DNA of 64,000 nucleotides. Source: Streptosporangium canum (GTDB lineage Bacteria > Actinomycetota > Actinomycetes > Streptosporangiales > Streptosporangiaceae). The notes beneath the pieces were generated by a model. The model had not been told where the DNA came from, did no database searches, and saw only the letters and a list, made by a program, of their open reading frames with translations. The DNA lies in assembly GCF_900113865.1 (NCBI RefSeq), contig NZ_FOQY01000033.1:38995-102994 (forward strand), written 5' to 3'. This document shows, in pieces, positions 42,848 through 51,420 of this stretch. Position 1 is the stretch's first letter. Each line of letters starts with the position of its first letter. The position numbers and the translations under genes were made by a program.

Positions 42848-42911
42848 TAACCGGGGCGTCGCCCCGTATGCTGCCCGCATATAACCGGGGCTTCGCCCCG
42901 GTTATATGCGG
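42848..42911. promoter_or_regulatory. Paired palindromic operators between tetR and the SnoaL-like gene
   Basis: Site 1: ACCGGGGC, GTC, GCCCCGT (about 42850-42867). Site 2: the perfect 17-bp arms CCGCATATAACCGGGGC and GCCCCGGTTATATGCGG around TTC (42875-42911). The shared core suggests two binding sites for the TetR protein; site 2 could also form a hairpin. Confidence 0.6.
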
Positions 42912-42964
42912 TTGCGTCGTTTCGCCATGGGGCAGGCCCCACCGAACACGAGGAGGTCCCTTCG

Positions 42965-43327
42965 ATGACCACACGCGAGGAAGCCGGCGCCCTGGTGCTG
43001 CGGATGCAGGAATGCTTCAACACCCGGCAGTTCGACCAGGCCGCCGATCTGTTCGCCCCCGACTTCCTTAACCACCCGCTTGGCGCCACCGGGTTCGAAG
43101 CGGGCAAGGAGGCCTGGGTCCAGGTCGTTGCCCAGTTCCCGGCCATGCGCGTTGTCGCCGACGACATCTTGATCGACGGCGACAAGGTCGCCGTCCGCTC
43201 ATCGGTTGAAGGGATGGCGGCCCCGGGTAGCGACGTCCGGCCCGTGCTCATCGAGATCTTCCGTATTGACAACGGCCGACTCGCGGAGACCTGGAGCGTC
43301 ACCGAGGGCCCGGACCCACGTCACTGA
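42965..43327 (+). CDS. SnoaL-like / NTF2-fold protein
   Basis: 120 residues, GAGGAGG ten bases before ATG 42965. A cone-shaped NTF2 fold is indicated by LVLRMQECFNTRQFDQAADL, FAPDFLNHPLG (His/Asp-type pocket residues) and VLIEIFRIDNGRLAETWSV. Relatives are polyketide cyclases, limonene-epoxide-hydrolase-like enzymes or small ligand binders. Control by the divergent TetR protein suggests involvement in handling a small molecule. Confidence 0.82.
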   Translation: MTTREEAGALVLRMQECFNTRQFDQAADLFAPDFLNHPLGATGFEAGKEAWVQVVAQFPAMRVVADDILIDGDKVAVRSSVEGMAAPGSDVRPVLIEIFRIDNGRLAETWSVTEGPDPRH

Positions 43328-44097
43328 GGCCCCGCAGTCTCGCAATTTCCTCCGGCAGATCAGCCCCGCCACACTGACGCCACCCACATCAGAGTGGCCA
43401 GGCGGCGACAGGACGAGCGCCCCAGGCCCCGTGCCGGGAACTGGGGCCCTCATGTGTTCAGTGTCGGGATTAGCCAGTTTCCCGACGCCCCGCCCCATCT
43501 GGACCGTTCGGCGGTCGACGCGCCTATCCCGGACAGCGGACTGGATACCCGTCGCCGGGAACCGTGCTCAGATGGTTCCCATGTTCACTGTGGTTCGCTC
43601 GGCGAAGGAGGAGCCCGGCTGTGTCCCAGCGGCATCGCCATGGGTCGCCGCAGACCTTCCCCATGGCCTCCCATGGCCGCAGCTCTAAACGTCCACAGGA
43701 GTTCCCCGGCCGCCTGACAGCGGTGGGTGCGCACCGCGCCCGGCCCGTATCCACCAAGTTTGAGCCGGTCCACGTGTTGAAGGACTTAACATCGCCGGTT
43801 CCTCGCGTACTCCTTTCCGCCACGCTCGCCGGACCCGCGCCATCTGGTAGTACTGGCACGTCCCGGCTTTGCCAGGGCTGCTCCCACCCTCCTCGGCGTC
43901 ACCCGGATCAGGCTGCCCTCAGCTTCCCCAACCTGCTGCGACAGGCTGGAGGCGAAGGTCTCTCACCTCCACTCGAACCAACAGCGCCTCATGGCGCAAA
44001 AAGGCACTCGTGAACCCCCCGAGACCAGATCCTTCCGTTACCTGGTGCCGCATCAAGCAACGTTCGCCCGGGCGGCTTGCCGGTGAGGGCAGGCGCG
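43328..44097. other. 770-base region without a recognisable gene
   Basis: A 149-codon frame (43564-44013, plus strand) crosses it, but composition and lack of motifs do not support a product. The stretch from about 43680 to 43960 has an unusual, less GC-biased sequence and may be an element relic of a type I cannot name. Confidence 0.35.
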
Positions 44098-44874
44098 CTA
44101 TGTACGGGTGGCCTCGAAGGTCCACACGTCGTCTGCGGCTGTTGGCGCGGTACCTGCCCGGTAGCCGCCGTGGACGCTGACGTTTGCGAAGCCCGCCTGG
44201 TGCAGCATGGCTGTGAACTCGGCCAGCCCGAACCACAGCAGGGAGAAAATCTGGAGCTCGGTGCGTGTCAGGGTGCCGTCCTTCCAGGCTTCGTAGCGGA
44301 GCCAGCGGGTGGTGCGCTGGGCCACCGGGTCCACATGCGTGCGCCAGGTGGTGAGGGTGACGAGACCGCCGCCACTCCACTGGTGGGGGACCGGTCCGTT
44401 GTCGGGGGCTGTGCCCGCGGACGGCGGTTCGATGTCGACGATCAGCCGGCCTGCTGGAGCCAGGTTGTCGTGCATGACGGTGAGTGCGGTCTGCGCGCTT
44501 TCACGGTCGGGAAGCAGGGCGAAGGACCCGGTGGGAATCACGATCGCTTCGAAGGCGCCGGGGTCGCGGTGCGTGGTCATGTCACCCTCGAAGACATCGG
44601 CCTTCACACCTCGCTGCGCACAGTTGACGCGGCACTGTTCCAGCATGGAGACCGAGGTGTCGTAGCCGCGCACGGTCAGTCCCTGTTCGAGCAGGGGGAT
44701 CAGGATTCGGCCGGTGCCCACGGCGGGTTCGAGGATGGGGCCGGACACGTTCCGCAGGCGGTCGGCGTAGAACTCGACGTCTCCGAACGAGGTGCCGATC
44801 GGCTTGTCGAGTTCGTAGAACAGGGTCGCCAGCGGCCCGTAGCGCCAGGCGGTGTTGTCGAAGCCGGTGTCCAT
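44098..44874 (-). CDS. Class I SAM-dependent methyltransferase
   Basis: 258 residues; GAAGGA eight bases before ATG 44874. Motif I ILEPAVGTGRILIPLL, acidic strand end VRGYDTSVSML, then VFEGDMTTHRDPGAFEAIVI and LAPAGRLIVDIEPPSA. The C-terminal part (about 150-258) forms an added beta sheet (RYEAWKDGTLTRTELQIFSL). Substrate unknown. It lies divergent from the serine recombinase with 90 bases between, and is otherwise alone. Confidence 0.85.
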   Translation of the reverse strand: MDTGFDNTAWRYGPLATLFYELDKPIGTSFGDVEFYADRLRNVSGPILEPAVGTGRILIPLLEQGLTVRGYDTSVSMLEQCRVNCAQRGVKADVFEGDMTTHRDPGAFEAIVIPTGSFALLPDRESAQTALTVMHDNLAPAGRLIVDIEPPSAGTAPDNGPVPHQWSGGGLVTLTTWRTHVDPVAQRTTRWLRYEAWKDGTLTRTELQIFSLLWFGLAEFTAMLHQAGFANVSVHGGYRAGTAPTAADDVWTFEATRT

Positions 44875-44965
44875 GTGTTCCTTCGGTGACGCTTCAGGCA
44901 GATAAGAGTGCTCTGTTCAGTATCTTGTGGGCATACTGCCATAACGCCGTCCTGGGCTTGAATGG

Positions 44966-45658
44966 GTGGAACTCCCTCGCCCCGCCGCCGGCGCCCGGAC
45001 GTCCGGGCATGCGAAGATCGGCTACGCCCGGGCCTCCACGGTGCGCCAGTTGCTGCAGACCCAGCTCGACTCCCTCAAGGCCGCCGGGGCCACCCGGGTC
45101 TTCTCCGAGAAGATCTCCACCCGCGCCGCGCGGCGCCCCGAACTCGAGCGGGCCGTCGCCCTGGCCCGGGAGATGCGCGCCTCCGGTGTCGCGGTCACCC
45201 TGGTCGTCCACGAGCACAAACGGCTCGGCCGCGGCCTGGCTCTGGCCGAACTCGCCGAACAACTGCGCGCCTGCGACGTTGGCCTGGAATTCCTCACCGG
45301 CGAGCTAAAGGGCAGCCACGATCCGTCCGGGGTGGTGTTCACCGTGCTTGCAGCCCTGTCCGGAATGGAACGCGAATACATCCGCGACCGCACCCTGGAA
45401 GGCCACGAATCCGCCCGCAGGAACGGCAAGGCCATCGGCGGCGCCACCATCATCGATGAGGCCATGCTGTCCATGGCCCTGCACCTGCGCGACCAAGACC
45501 TCAGCCTGCGCGAGATCGCCTCCCACCTGATCATCACCCAGGGCGCCAAGAGAGGCCGGCACCCCTCCCCGGCCACCGTCATGCGCATGCTCCGCGACCA
45601 CGACACCAGCATCACCGAGCTGAGCACCGGAACCGACAATCCGAAGCAACGGCGGTAA
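44966..45658 (+). CDS. Serine recombinase / resolvase
   Basis: 230 residues from GTG 44966; the conserved part starts at KIGYARASTVRQLLQTQLDS (catalytic Ser). Core arginines are in VVHEHKRLGRGLAL and the E-helix in GMEREYIRDRTLEGHESARR. A C-terminal HTH (LSLREIASHLIITQGAKRGR, then SPATVMRMLRDHD) completes it. The frame is intact. It lies left of a GGGGTCC-family Tn3-type end at 45801, so it is probably the resolvase of that element, whose transposase is missing. The 65 bases upstream could hold res. Confidence 0.85.
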   Translation: MELPRPAAGARTSGHAKIGYARASTVRQLLQTQLDSLKAAGATRVFSEKISTRAARRPELERAVALAREMRASGVAVTLVVHEHKRLGRGLALAELAEQLRACDVGLEFLTGELKGSHDPSGVVFTVLAALSGMEREYIRDRTLEGHESARRNGKAIGGATIIDEAMLSMALHLRDQDLSLREIASHLIITQGAKRGRHPSPATVMRMLRDHDTSITELSTGTDNPKQRR

Positions 45659-45751
45659 TCCCTGGCCGTTGCCCGGGCAACGGACTGTCCTTCACCATGA
45701 TCCGGCATCGTGATCAAAGCGAGATGCCAATCGGAGGTAGTTGCGTTATCG

Positions 45752-45801
45752 CAGCTCAGGCGCTACTTCGTTGGAAATTTCTTCATTGCTACTGGGACCC
45801 C
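45752..45801 (-). repeat. Tn3-type end, GGGGTCC family, outer edge at 45801
   Basis: Complement GGGGTCCCAGTAGCAATGAA then GAAATTTCCAACGAAGTAGC. It cuts the 3' end of the gene read leftward from 46756. No matching left end was found. Confidence 0.65.
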
Positions 45802-46756
45802 GATATTGGCCGGTGCCGAGCCGCGTGGGCGCGGGCACCTCACCGTTGCCGCTGAACGAACGTTCCCGGTCCACGACCGGGGCGGCCGGATCGCCGGTCA
45901 CGCCGGCGTACGCCGCCGGGGTCGTGCCGTCCCGGTGCAGGCCCGCGCCGTCCACGTACGGCGTGACCTGGACGTATCCGGTGCCGGACGCGAACACCGA
46001 GCCCTCCAGCGTCACCCGGTAGCGCCCTGTGCCCTCACGCGTGACGCGGTTGACGCCCCCGTCGGAGTTCACCGTGCCGGCGTTGAACACCGGGTTCACC
46101 GAGCCCGTGCCGCCGGCACCGTCGTCGTACCTGACCGTGGCGTAGGGGGCGGTGCCGGGCCCCGGCGCGGCGAAGAAGATCGTGAACCACCAGTCCACCG
46201 GCGCGCCTGCCTCGTTGAAGCAGCGCACCTTGACCACCTGGTCGGGGCCGGCGGGCGCGTACCCGGTGACCCCGCAGGTACGGCCCCGGTAGGCGGTCCG
46301 GTACGGGGTCGCGTGCGCGATCCCGGCCGCCGACGCGACCCCGGGCAGGCGGACCTCGTACGTGCCCGTCCCGGTGTGGACCACGGTGGCGCGCCGGCCG
46401 GCGGTGGCCGGGTCGAGCCGGCCGGTGCTCCACTGCCAGGACGGGGTGAGCGGGACGGTCGCGCCGATCGGCGCCTCGGCGGTGGTGGCCCGATCCATGT
46501 ACGCGTACGCCCAGCGCGGCCGGGACGCCGGTCGCGGGCTGCCGGCCGCGACCAGGGCGTCTACCAGGCGGGCCCGGTGGCCGGTCATCTCGTCGGTGGT
46601 CGGTTCGAGTGCCACGTCGGGCGCGGGGCCGCCGCCCTCGTCCCCGGCGGCGCGGTCGAACCTGAGGTGCTCCCAGTCGTCGAAGCCCGTCAGCTCGTCG
46701 GCATAGCGGTTCGGATGCTCGTCATGCCCCGAACCTTGAGTGGTTCGACAGACCAT
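45802..46756 (-). pseudogene. Unknown protein with a duplicated beta domain, 3'-truncated by a transposon end
   Basis: ATG 46756 overlaps the stop of the GNAT gene (TGATG), indicating coupling. About 318 codons remain before the Tn3-type end at 45801; the last native residues are PTRLGTGQY. Two similar units occur: VVHTGTGTYEVRLPGVASAA, GIAHATPY and VTREGTGRYRVTLEGSVFAS, GTGYVQVTPY. No signal peptide. The family is not known to me; the pattern recalls secreted actinomycete repeat proteins. Confidence 0.55.
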
Positions 46757-47679
46757 CAACCAGGGTTGATATCCCGTTGCCACTGGTCGGCCTGGCCGAG
46801 CACGCGCATGCCGGCAGCCTCGTAGACACCCGTGGCGTTCGTGTCGTTCGCGCTGTCGACATCGACACCGACCATGTGATGGCCACGTGCCTTCAGCTCG
46901 GCGAACGCGGTAAGCAGAAGGCAGCGGGCCAATCCCCGCCCTCGGTAACGCTGCTCGGTGCCCAGCCAGGCGATCCAGCCACGGTCCGGTTGCGAGCGGG
47001 CGATCAGCACGGCCGCCGGGGTTTTCTCGACCTCGGCGATCCACCACAGGCTGGGATCGTGACCGTCTCGCTGTCGCTGATCGGCCCAGAACTCCTCGAA
47101 CGCTCGGCGGCGGTGGTTCCAGTGTCCGCTCAGCGCTTCCTCCAGCACCGCGTGCAGGCGGCGCCGATCGTCGTCACAAGCCGCGATCCGAATCTCGGTT
47201 CCGGCCCGCGATCGCGGGAGGGAGGGCCGTTCGCCGCTCACGTCGATGATCAGACGGCTGTAACGACGGGCAACGTACCAGCCGTGATCATGGAGGGCGG
47301 GCGTGGCGAGAGCTTGAGGCATCTGGAAAAGCGTGACGCTCTCACGCTCTCGGCCTGCTGTCGAGGTCTGTCCGTGCGCCCATTCCTCGATCTGCCGCAG
47401 TAGCGCAGCGGTCAGGGAGTCCGGGGCGACGGGTGACACTCCAAGGTGCGCGCGCAGCCGGTCTGCATGCGGAGCAGGGTGGAGTGCGGCGAAGCCGAGG
47501 ATGTCACCGTCCTTCTCATACACGCGGCTACGTCGCTCCAGGTCCAGCTCCGGCGTGAGCAGGATCTGCCGGATGTCGGCCTCGGTGGTCCCTGCTCGCC
47601 CGATCTCGGCCAGCTCGATCGCCTGGAACAGCTCCGTCAGGGCCATCAGGTCGTTCGTCATCGCAGCGCGTATCCGCAT
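46756..47679 (-). CDS. GNAT-family N-acetyltransferase, tandem-domain type
   Basis: 307 residues from ATG 47679 (MRIRAAMTNDLMALTELFQA). An N-terminal half with a degenerate GNAT fold (about 1-150) is followed by an active-looking half: AAVLIARSQPDRGWIAWLGT, then EQRYRGRGLARCLLLTAFAE (acetyl-CoA loop) and SANDTNATGVYEAAGMRVLG. Mycothiol-synthase-like or streptothricin-type enzymes share the layout; the substrate is not clear. It is translationally coupled to the truncated gene at 45802. Confidence 0.82.
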   Translation of the reverse strand: MRIRAAMTNDLMALTELFQAIELAEIGRAGTTEADIRQILLTPELDLERRSRVYEKDGDILGFAALHPAPHADRLRAHLGVSPVAPDSLTAALLRQIEEWAHGQTSTAGRERESVTLFQMPQALATPALHDHGWYVARRYSRLIIDVSGERPSLPRSRAGTEIRIAACDDDRRRLHAVLEEALSGHWNHRRRAFEEFWADQRQRDGHDPSLWWIAEVEKTPAAVLIARSQPDRGWIAWLGTEQRYRGRGLARCLLLTAFAELKARGHHMVGVDVDSANDTNATGVYEAAGMRVLGQADQWQRDINPG

Positions 47680-48124
47680 GCGGGGACTGTCCCAAGGCAA
47701 GCAGCGCGCGGCAACGTCTTTTCCGGATGCGGGCCTGTCGTTCACAGCGCGGAATACATGCCCACCTCCACGATTTCCCCCAATCGCCCTCCTGGCCGGC
47801 ACACGTCCCCACTGCTCAAACTTCGGTGGCACGAGACAGTCGGCTGCTGGGTGATCGTGTGCTCCGTGGTCTCGGGGCTGCCGCCCCCGCCCCCCTGCAC
47901 CACGCGAGGGCATCGCCTGCCGGCCGCGCTCGGGATGTACGACGGAACCGCCACCCGCGGGGGTGGTCCGCTGCTCATCGCTCTTTGCGGATCAAGGCGA
48001 TGCGGTAGGGATCAGAATCCCCATTCACCTTAAGCGATCATGTCGTCACTGATAGACACATGGGGGTGAGTGCGGCTCCGAGGGAAGAGCCGACCTCACA
48101 TCTATGGCCTGGGCGGTGGCGGTG
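47680..48124. other. Intergenic region, no gene recognised
   Basis: It holds the promoter region of the GNAT gene and the end of the HTH gene. No conserved frame, repeat or hairpin stood out. Confidence 0.4.
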
Positions 48125-49150
48125 TCAGGGAAAAGCCAGCGGAGGACCTCCGGCCGGCGAAGACGGCTCGACGGCGGCCGGTGCTCCGATCAAGCCGATC
48201 GGCATCACGCCGTTCGCCTTGTCGAGAGGATCGCTGATCTGTGCCCAGCTGCTGGTGATCTTCCCGGCCGTCCGAAAGTAGCCGCCGGGATCCGCGCTGC
48301 TGGACGACGACCACATCGTGGCCGCGTGCTCTTCGTCTTTCCGCTGCTGGATCAGGGCAAGCTGGTAGGCGGCCGCCGCATGCCCGTGGTCGCCGGCCAG
48401 CCGGTAGAAGAACATCGCGACGCCGATCCGTTCGGCGCGTTCGTAGTCCCGGCCGTAGCGGCAGGCCAGCTCGGCGGCCGCCATGAGCATCGAGGGACGG
48501 TGGAACATCCCTGCCGCGTCTCCGGCCCGGTACAGCCACAGGTACGCCGACGTGGGCTGGTCCCTCAGCAGAGCGACGACCGCCATCCGCATGCAGGCCT
48601 GAGGATCCTCGGCGTCGGTCTCTGCGAGCAGCCGGGCCCCGATCCGGCCGTAGACCTCGCGATCACGCTGCCCTTCCTCCCAAAGCGCCGAGGCGCCGGC
48701 GACGTCGATCCCCGCTGTCTCCCCGGCCACGGGGGGCGAGGGCGCCGTGTCGCCCGACTGGAGGCCCGGCGTGGACGCAAGCGGCGCAGGAACGGCATCC
48801 GGCAGGGGGTCCTCGGCGCTCTGCCGGGCGGCGCGGGCGGTCATCCATCGGGCATTCCAGTCCTCGAGGCTGCCCAGAGGTTCGACGGCCAAGCGCTTTT
48901 CCACGGCCACCGCATGACAGGCGGACACGAACAAGGCCACCCACGACCAGGTCGGAAGCCCCTTTCGCCTGCCGTTCAAGATGTCGTGCGTGGTGCTTCT
49001 CGCGAGCTTCTCGCGCTTGCCCTCCTTCGCGCTGACACATGCCGACAGCTTGTGTATCTCGGAAAGCGTTGGGCCACCTACCCGCTCGCGCAGCTCATTG
49101 AGCTGATCGAGGAAGGCGCGGTGCGCCGCAACGCGATGTTGGTCTGCCAT
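48125..49150 (-). CDS. HTH-domain regulator-like protein with helical repeats
   Basis: 341 residues from ATG 49150. An XRE-like HTH at about 15-80 (LRERVGGPTLSEIHKLSACV, then STTHDILNGRRKGLPTWSWV) resembles the N-terminus of a group of actinomycete regulators with a following VALFVSACH helix. A Pro-rich linker (about 110-150) leads to TPR-like helices (about 155-300, ALWEEGQRDREVYGRIGARL, AYLWLYRAGDAAGMF). It is divergent from two small genes, with phased 10-bp repeats in between that are its likely binding region. Confidence 0.7.
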   Translation of the reverse strand: MADQHRVAAHRAFLDQLNELRERVGGPTLSEIHKLSACVSAKEGKREKLARSTTHDILNGRRKGLPTWSWVALFVSACHAVAVEKRLAVEPLGSLEDWNARWMTARAARQSAEDPLPDAVPAPLASTPGLQSGDTAPSPPVAGETAGIDVAGASALWEEGQRDREVYGRIGARLLAETDAEDPQACMRMAVVALLRDQPTSAYLWLYRAGDAAGMFHRPSMLMAAAELACRYGRDYERAERIGVAMFFYRLAGDHGHAAAAYQLALIQQRKDEEHAATMWSSSSSADPGGYFRTAGKITSSWAQISDPLDKANGVMPIGLIGAPAAVEPSSPAGGPPLAFP

Positions 49151-49310
49151 CGCGCTCTTAGTCCGATTCCGTGATCAACGATCAACAGCAGGTAACGAGA
49201 GTCATGTTCGCATTAACGGCAGGTCAAACCGGGCTAGATCGCACATCCCATCTCATCCGGAACATGCGCCCCTCGGCTGCGCCGACACCCAGAGGCATCA
49301 GCCAACGCTC

Positions 49311-49428
49311 CGGATGACTCCGGACGGTCCTGGATGAGACCGGACGCGGATTCCGGATAAGACCGGACGGCACCGAACAGCTGCCCGGACCGCTCCGAAC
49401 GACACCGGACACTGCCTGGCGTCCGGCG
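49311..49428. repeat. Phased CCGGAC/CCGAAC repeat array
   Basis: Units at 49311, 49321, 49331, 49341, 49354, 49364, 49374, 49387, 49397, 49407, 49417 and 49424: mostly 10-bp spacing with two 13-bp steps. Unit type and period resemble the array at 24187-24261. The location between divergent genes suggests cooperative binding. Confidence 0.65.
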
Positions 49429-49567
49429 CCGCGGAGGGATTGCCCGCCAGGAAAGCGCCGTCTTGTCCGGGGTTATCCGAGGGTGTTTGAAGCGGTGGCG
49501 GCCGCGTCAGCGCCCCCGCATCGTTGATCTCGCATCCCCCACTGCCGACGACGGAGGCGAGAGCTTC

Positions 49568-49813
49568 ATGCCTTGTGCCACTGCTACCGCTCACGCCTTC
49601 CTCCGCGTCACCGGCGACCGGCCGAGCCGTTCGTCCCCGCTCCAGGTCAGCGACGACGACCAGCTGCTCATCTTGCTGGTCACGACCTGGGCATTGGCCA
49701 CCGGACGGATCCCCCCCAACCGCCCAGCCGACCAGCTCACTCCCGAAGAGCTGATCACGTTCTGGGCCGACGAACACACCGCCGGCAAGGCGCCGGCATC
49801 ACCGCAGGAGTGA
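49568..49813 (+). CDS. 81-residue hypothetical protein
   Basis: ATG 49568 with GGAGG ten bases upstream; MPCATATAHAFLRVTGDRPS, then LQVSDDDQLLILLVTTWALA and DQLTPEELITFWADEH. Well-biased codons and a following coupled gene support coding. No family recognised. It is divergent from the HTH gene and downstream of the phased repeats, so it is probably a target. Confidence 0.6.
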   Translation: MPCATATAHAFLRVTGDRPSRSSPLQVSDDDQLLILLVTTWALATGRIPPNRPADQLTPEELITFWADEHTAGKAPASPQE

Positions 49814-49819
49814 AACCGC

Positions 49820-50002
49820 ATGTTCTCCATGCCCGTCCTCGTCGTGCTCACCGCCACCGCCCTGGTGGCGGCCGTCGCCTGCGCCCTCACCCTGGCGGCC
49901 GGCGCCCCGTGGCCCACCGCCCTGCTCAGCGGCGGGGCAGCGGGCGGCATCACCTTGGGCCTGCTGCCCCGCCTCCTGGACGACCGCCACGACCACGACT
50001 AG
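49820..50002 (+). CDS. 60-residue two-helix membrane peptide
   Basis: ATG 49820 with GGAG ten bases upstream, overlapping the previous gene's end. Helices at 4-28 (MPVLVVLTATALVAAVACAL) and 33-50 (ALLSGGAAGGITLGLLP), then a charged tail RLLDDRHDHD. Probably an inner-membrane small protein co-transcribed with 49568. Confidence 0.6.
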   Translation: MFSMPVLVVLTATALVAAVACALTLAAGAPWPTALLSGGAAGGITLGLLPRLLDDRHDHD

Positions 50003-50210
50003 AAGGCCCCGAGAGGCGGACACGACAAGCGCCACAGGGGCAAGTCGCAGGTCAGGGCCTTGATCGAGCGCGGAGTCTCACGCCCGCGAAGAGCTGGCGC
50101 GAAAACGTCCGCCGAGAATGCATCAGCGCAGGTCAAAGGTGTATCTGAGCAAAGCTTCCTCGGCACTGCCGGGACCCCGGACGGCGCCCGCCCACCGGCG
50201 GAGATACCTG

Positions 50211-50357
50211 ATGGAGGAGACCGGCTCGCCGCCAGGCGTACACGAGGCGCTGGAGGCGATCGCCGCCTCGGCACGGCCGCCTATAAAAAGAGAGACGAGG
50301 CGATGCCGCCGAGAAGGAACGCCTGTGCCGGAAGGACATTTTGATGAGATCCGCTGA
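50211..50357 (+). CDS. 48-residue ORF upstream of the DUF6461-like gene
   Basis: ATG 50211 (MEETGSPPGVHEALEAIAAS) runs to a stop inside the next gene. Only overlap and a weak GGAG support it. It could be a leader peptide or a chance frame. The surrounding 50003-50343 shows no other gene. Confidence 0.3.
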   Translation: MEETGSPPGVHEALEAIAASARPPIKRETRRCRREGTPVPEGHFDEIR

Positions 50358-50952
50358 GCGGCTCTATGACCTGCTCCACTCCTACGCGCGGTTCTACGGC
50401 GACGAGGACGACCCTCTCGCGGAGTTCTGTGCCGCCTGGTGTGAGGGAATCGGGGTCGAGGAGACCGCACGGCGACTCGGAGCGGATCTGGACTCCCGCA
50501 CCGACTGCGACCTCAGGAACATCGCGGACGCGGCGGGTGACAACGTCATCCTGGTGGGCGCGTGCGGATTCTGGACGTTGGTCTTCCAGATCGGCGGTTT
50601 CGACTGCGCGAGGCTGCAGGCACTGTCCGCCCTGTCTCGAGACTCGGGCCGGGCGCTGAGCATCGACTGGAACTTCAGCGGGAACGAAACCCTTGGTTAC
50701 GCGATCGACGGGCAGATGATCACGAGTCTCACCATCACCTACCCCGCGCTCCGCGACGGAGCCGACCCCCATGCGCTGGACCCGTACATGGAAGGACTGC
50801 GTTTCGAACTCGGCAGCGGTCGGGAGGGCCCCTTGATTGAGGAGGTCATCAGCTCCGCGCTGACTCTGATCGGCCGCATCACCGGCCGCGAGATCGACCG
50901 GGAGTGGCTGGACGGCACGCACGCGCTGTATGTGATGCCATCTCGGAGCTGA
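50344..50952 (+). CDS. DUF6461-like protein
   Basis: 202 residues; GGAAGG ten bases before ATG 50344. Features: SARFYGDEDDPLAEFCAAWC-like start (YARFYGDEDDPLAEFCAAWC), GIGVEETARRLGADL, then GACGFWTLVFQIGGFDCARL and GRALSIDWNFSGNETLGYAI. This alternation of a short HTH-like helix pair and a Trp-rich beta sheet recalls DUF6461, whose function is unknown. The assignment is by recall only. A strong terminator follows at 51011. Confidence 0.5.
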   Translation: MRSAERLYDLLHSYARFYGDEDDPLAEFCAAWCEGIGVEETARRLGADLDSRTDCDLRNIADAAGDNVILVGACGFWTLVFQIGGFDCARLQALSALSRDSGRALSIDWNFSGNETLGYAIDGQMITSLTITYPALRDGADPHALDPYMEGLRFELGSGREGPLIEEVISSALTLIGRITGREIDREWLDGTHALYVMPSRS

Positions 50953-51010
50953 CGGACCCGGCCTGAAAACCGCTCCATGGGTGAATCCGACAGAGAGCCA
51001 TGGAGACGGA

Positions 51011-51058
51011 GCGAGGGTGTCCGCCCGGGTCTGTTTCGACCGGGGCGGACACCCTCGC
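51011..51058. terminator. Strong hairpin terminator
   Basis: 16-bp perfect arms GCGAGGGTGTCCGCCC and GGGCGGACACCCTCGC with a 16-base loop, 58 bases after the DUF6461-like gene. The following CAA-rich tract lacks a U-run, as is common in actinomycetes. Confidence 0.75.
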
Positions 51059-51251
51059 AACCGCACAACGCATGAAAGCCGACGGAAGACCGCGGTGCGC
51101 GGCGCGGACAGCGAGATCGCCCTCGCGGTGGGGCCGATCGAGCTGAAGTTCGCAACTGAAGGCCCTCCACTCGGGTCCGTGCCACCCGGGGCAGAGCAGC
51201 TCTCGGTAAACCGCTCGCTTCGTTTGTCGCGACTGCGTCGGAAGACCACAG

Positions 51252-51395
51252 GTCGCAGGTGGCGAACATCGAGAACTCGGGTCGAGAACCAACGTCGACA
51301 GACAGCTCGGCGAAGGAACTCGACAGATGCTTCCGCGGCGCTTGACCTAGGGAAACGGGTCTACCTTGCGCCTCATCGCGTCAGCCCGAGCGGAG
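51252..51395 (+). repeat. About 145-bp non-coding repeat, copy 2
   Basis: Resembles 10463-10606 throughout: GGTCGCAGGTGG, GAGAACTCG, CAACGTCG, TTGACCT and the terminal motif CTACCTTGCGCCTCATCGCG then TCAGCCCGAGCGGAG. No protein frame is shared convincingly. It may be a res/promoter fragment of Tn3-type elements. Confidence 0.55.
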
Positions 51396-51420
51396 GACAT
51401 GATTCAGGAGACTCACTCCA

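Noticed and set aside
43564..44013. 149-codon frame in the 43.3-44.1 kb gap
   Set aside because: No motif, no ribosome binding site at the first ATG, codon bias unlike neighbours.
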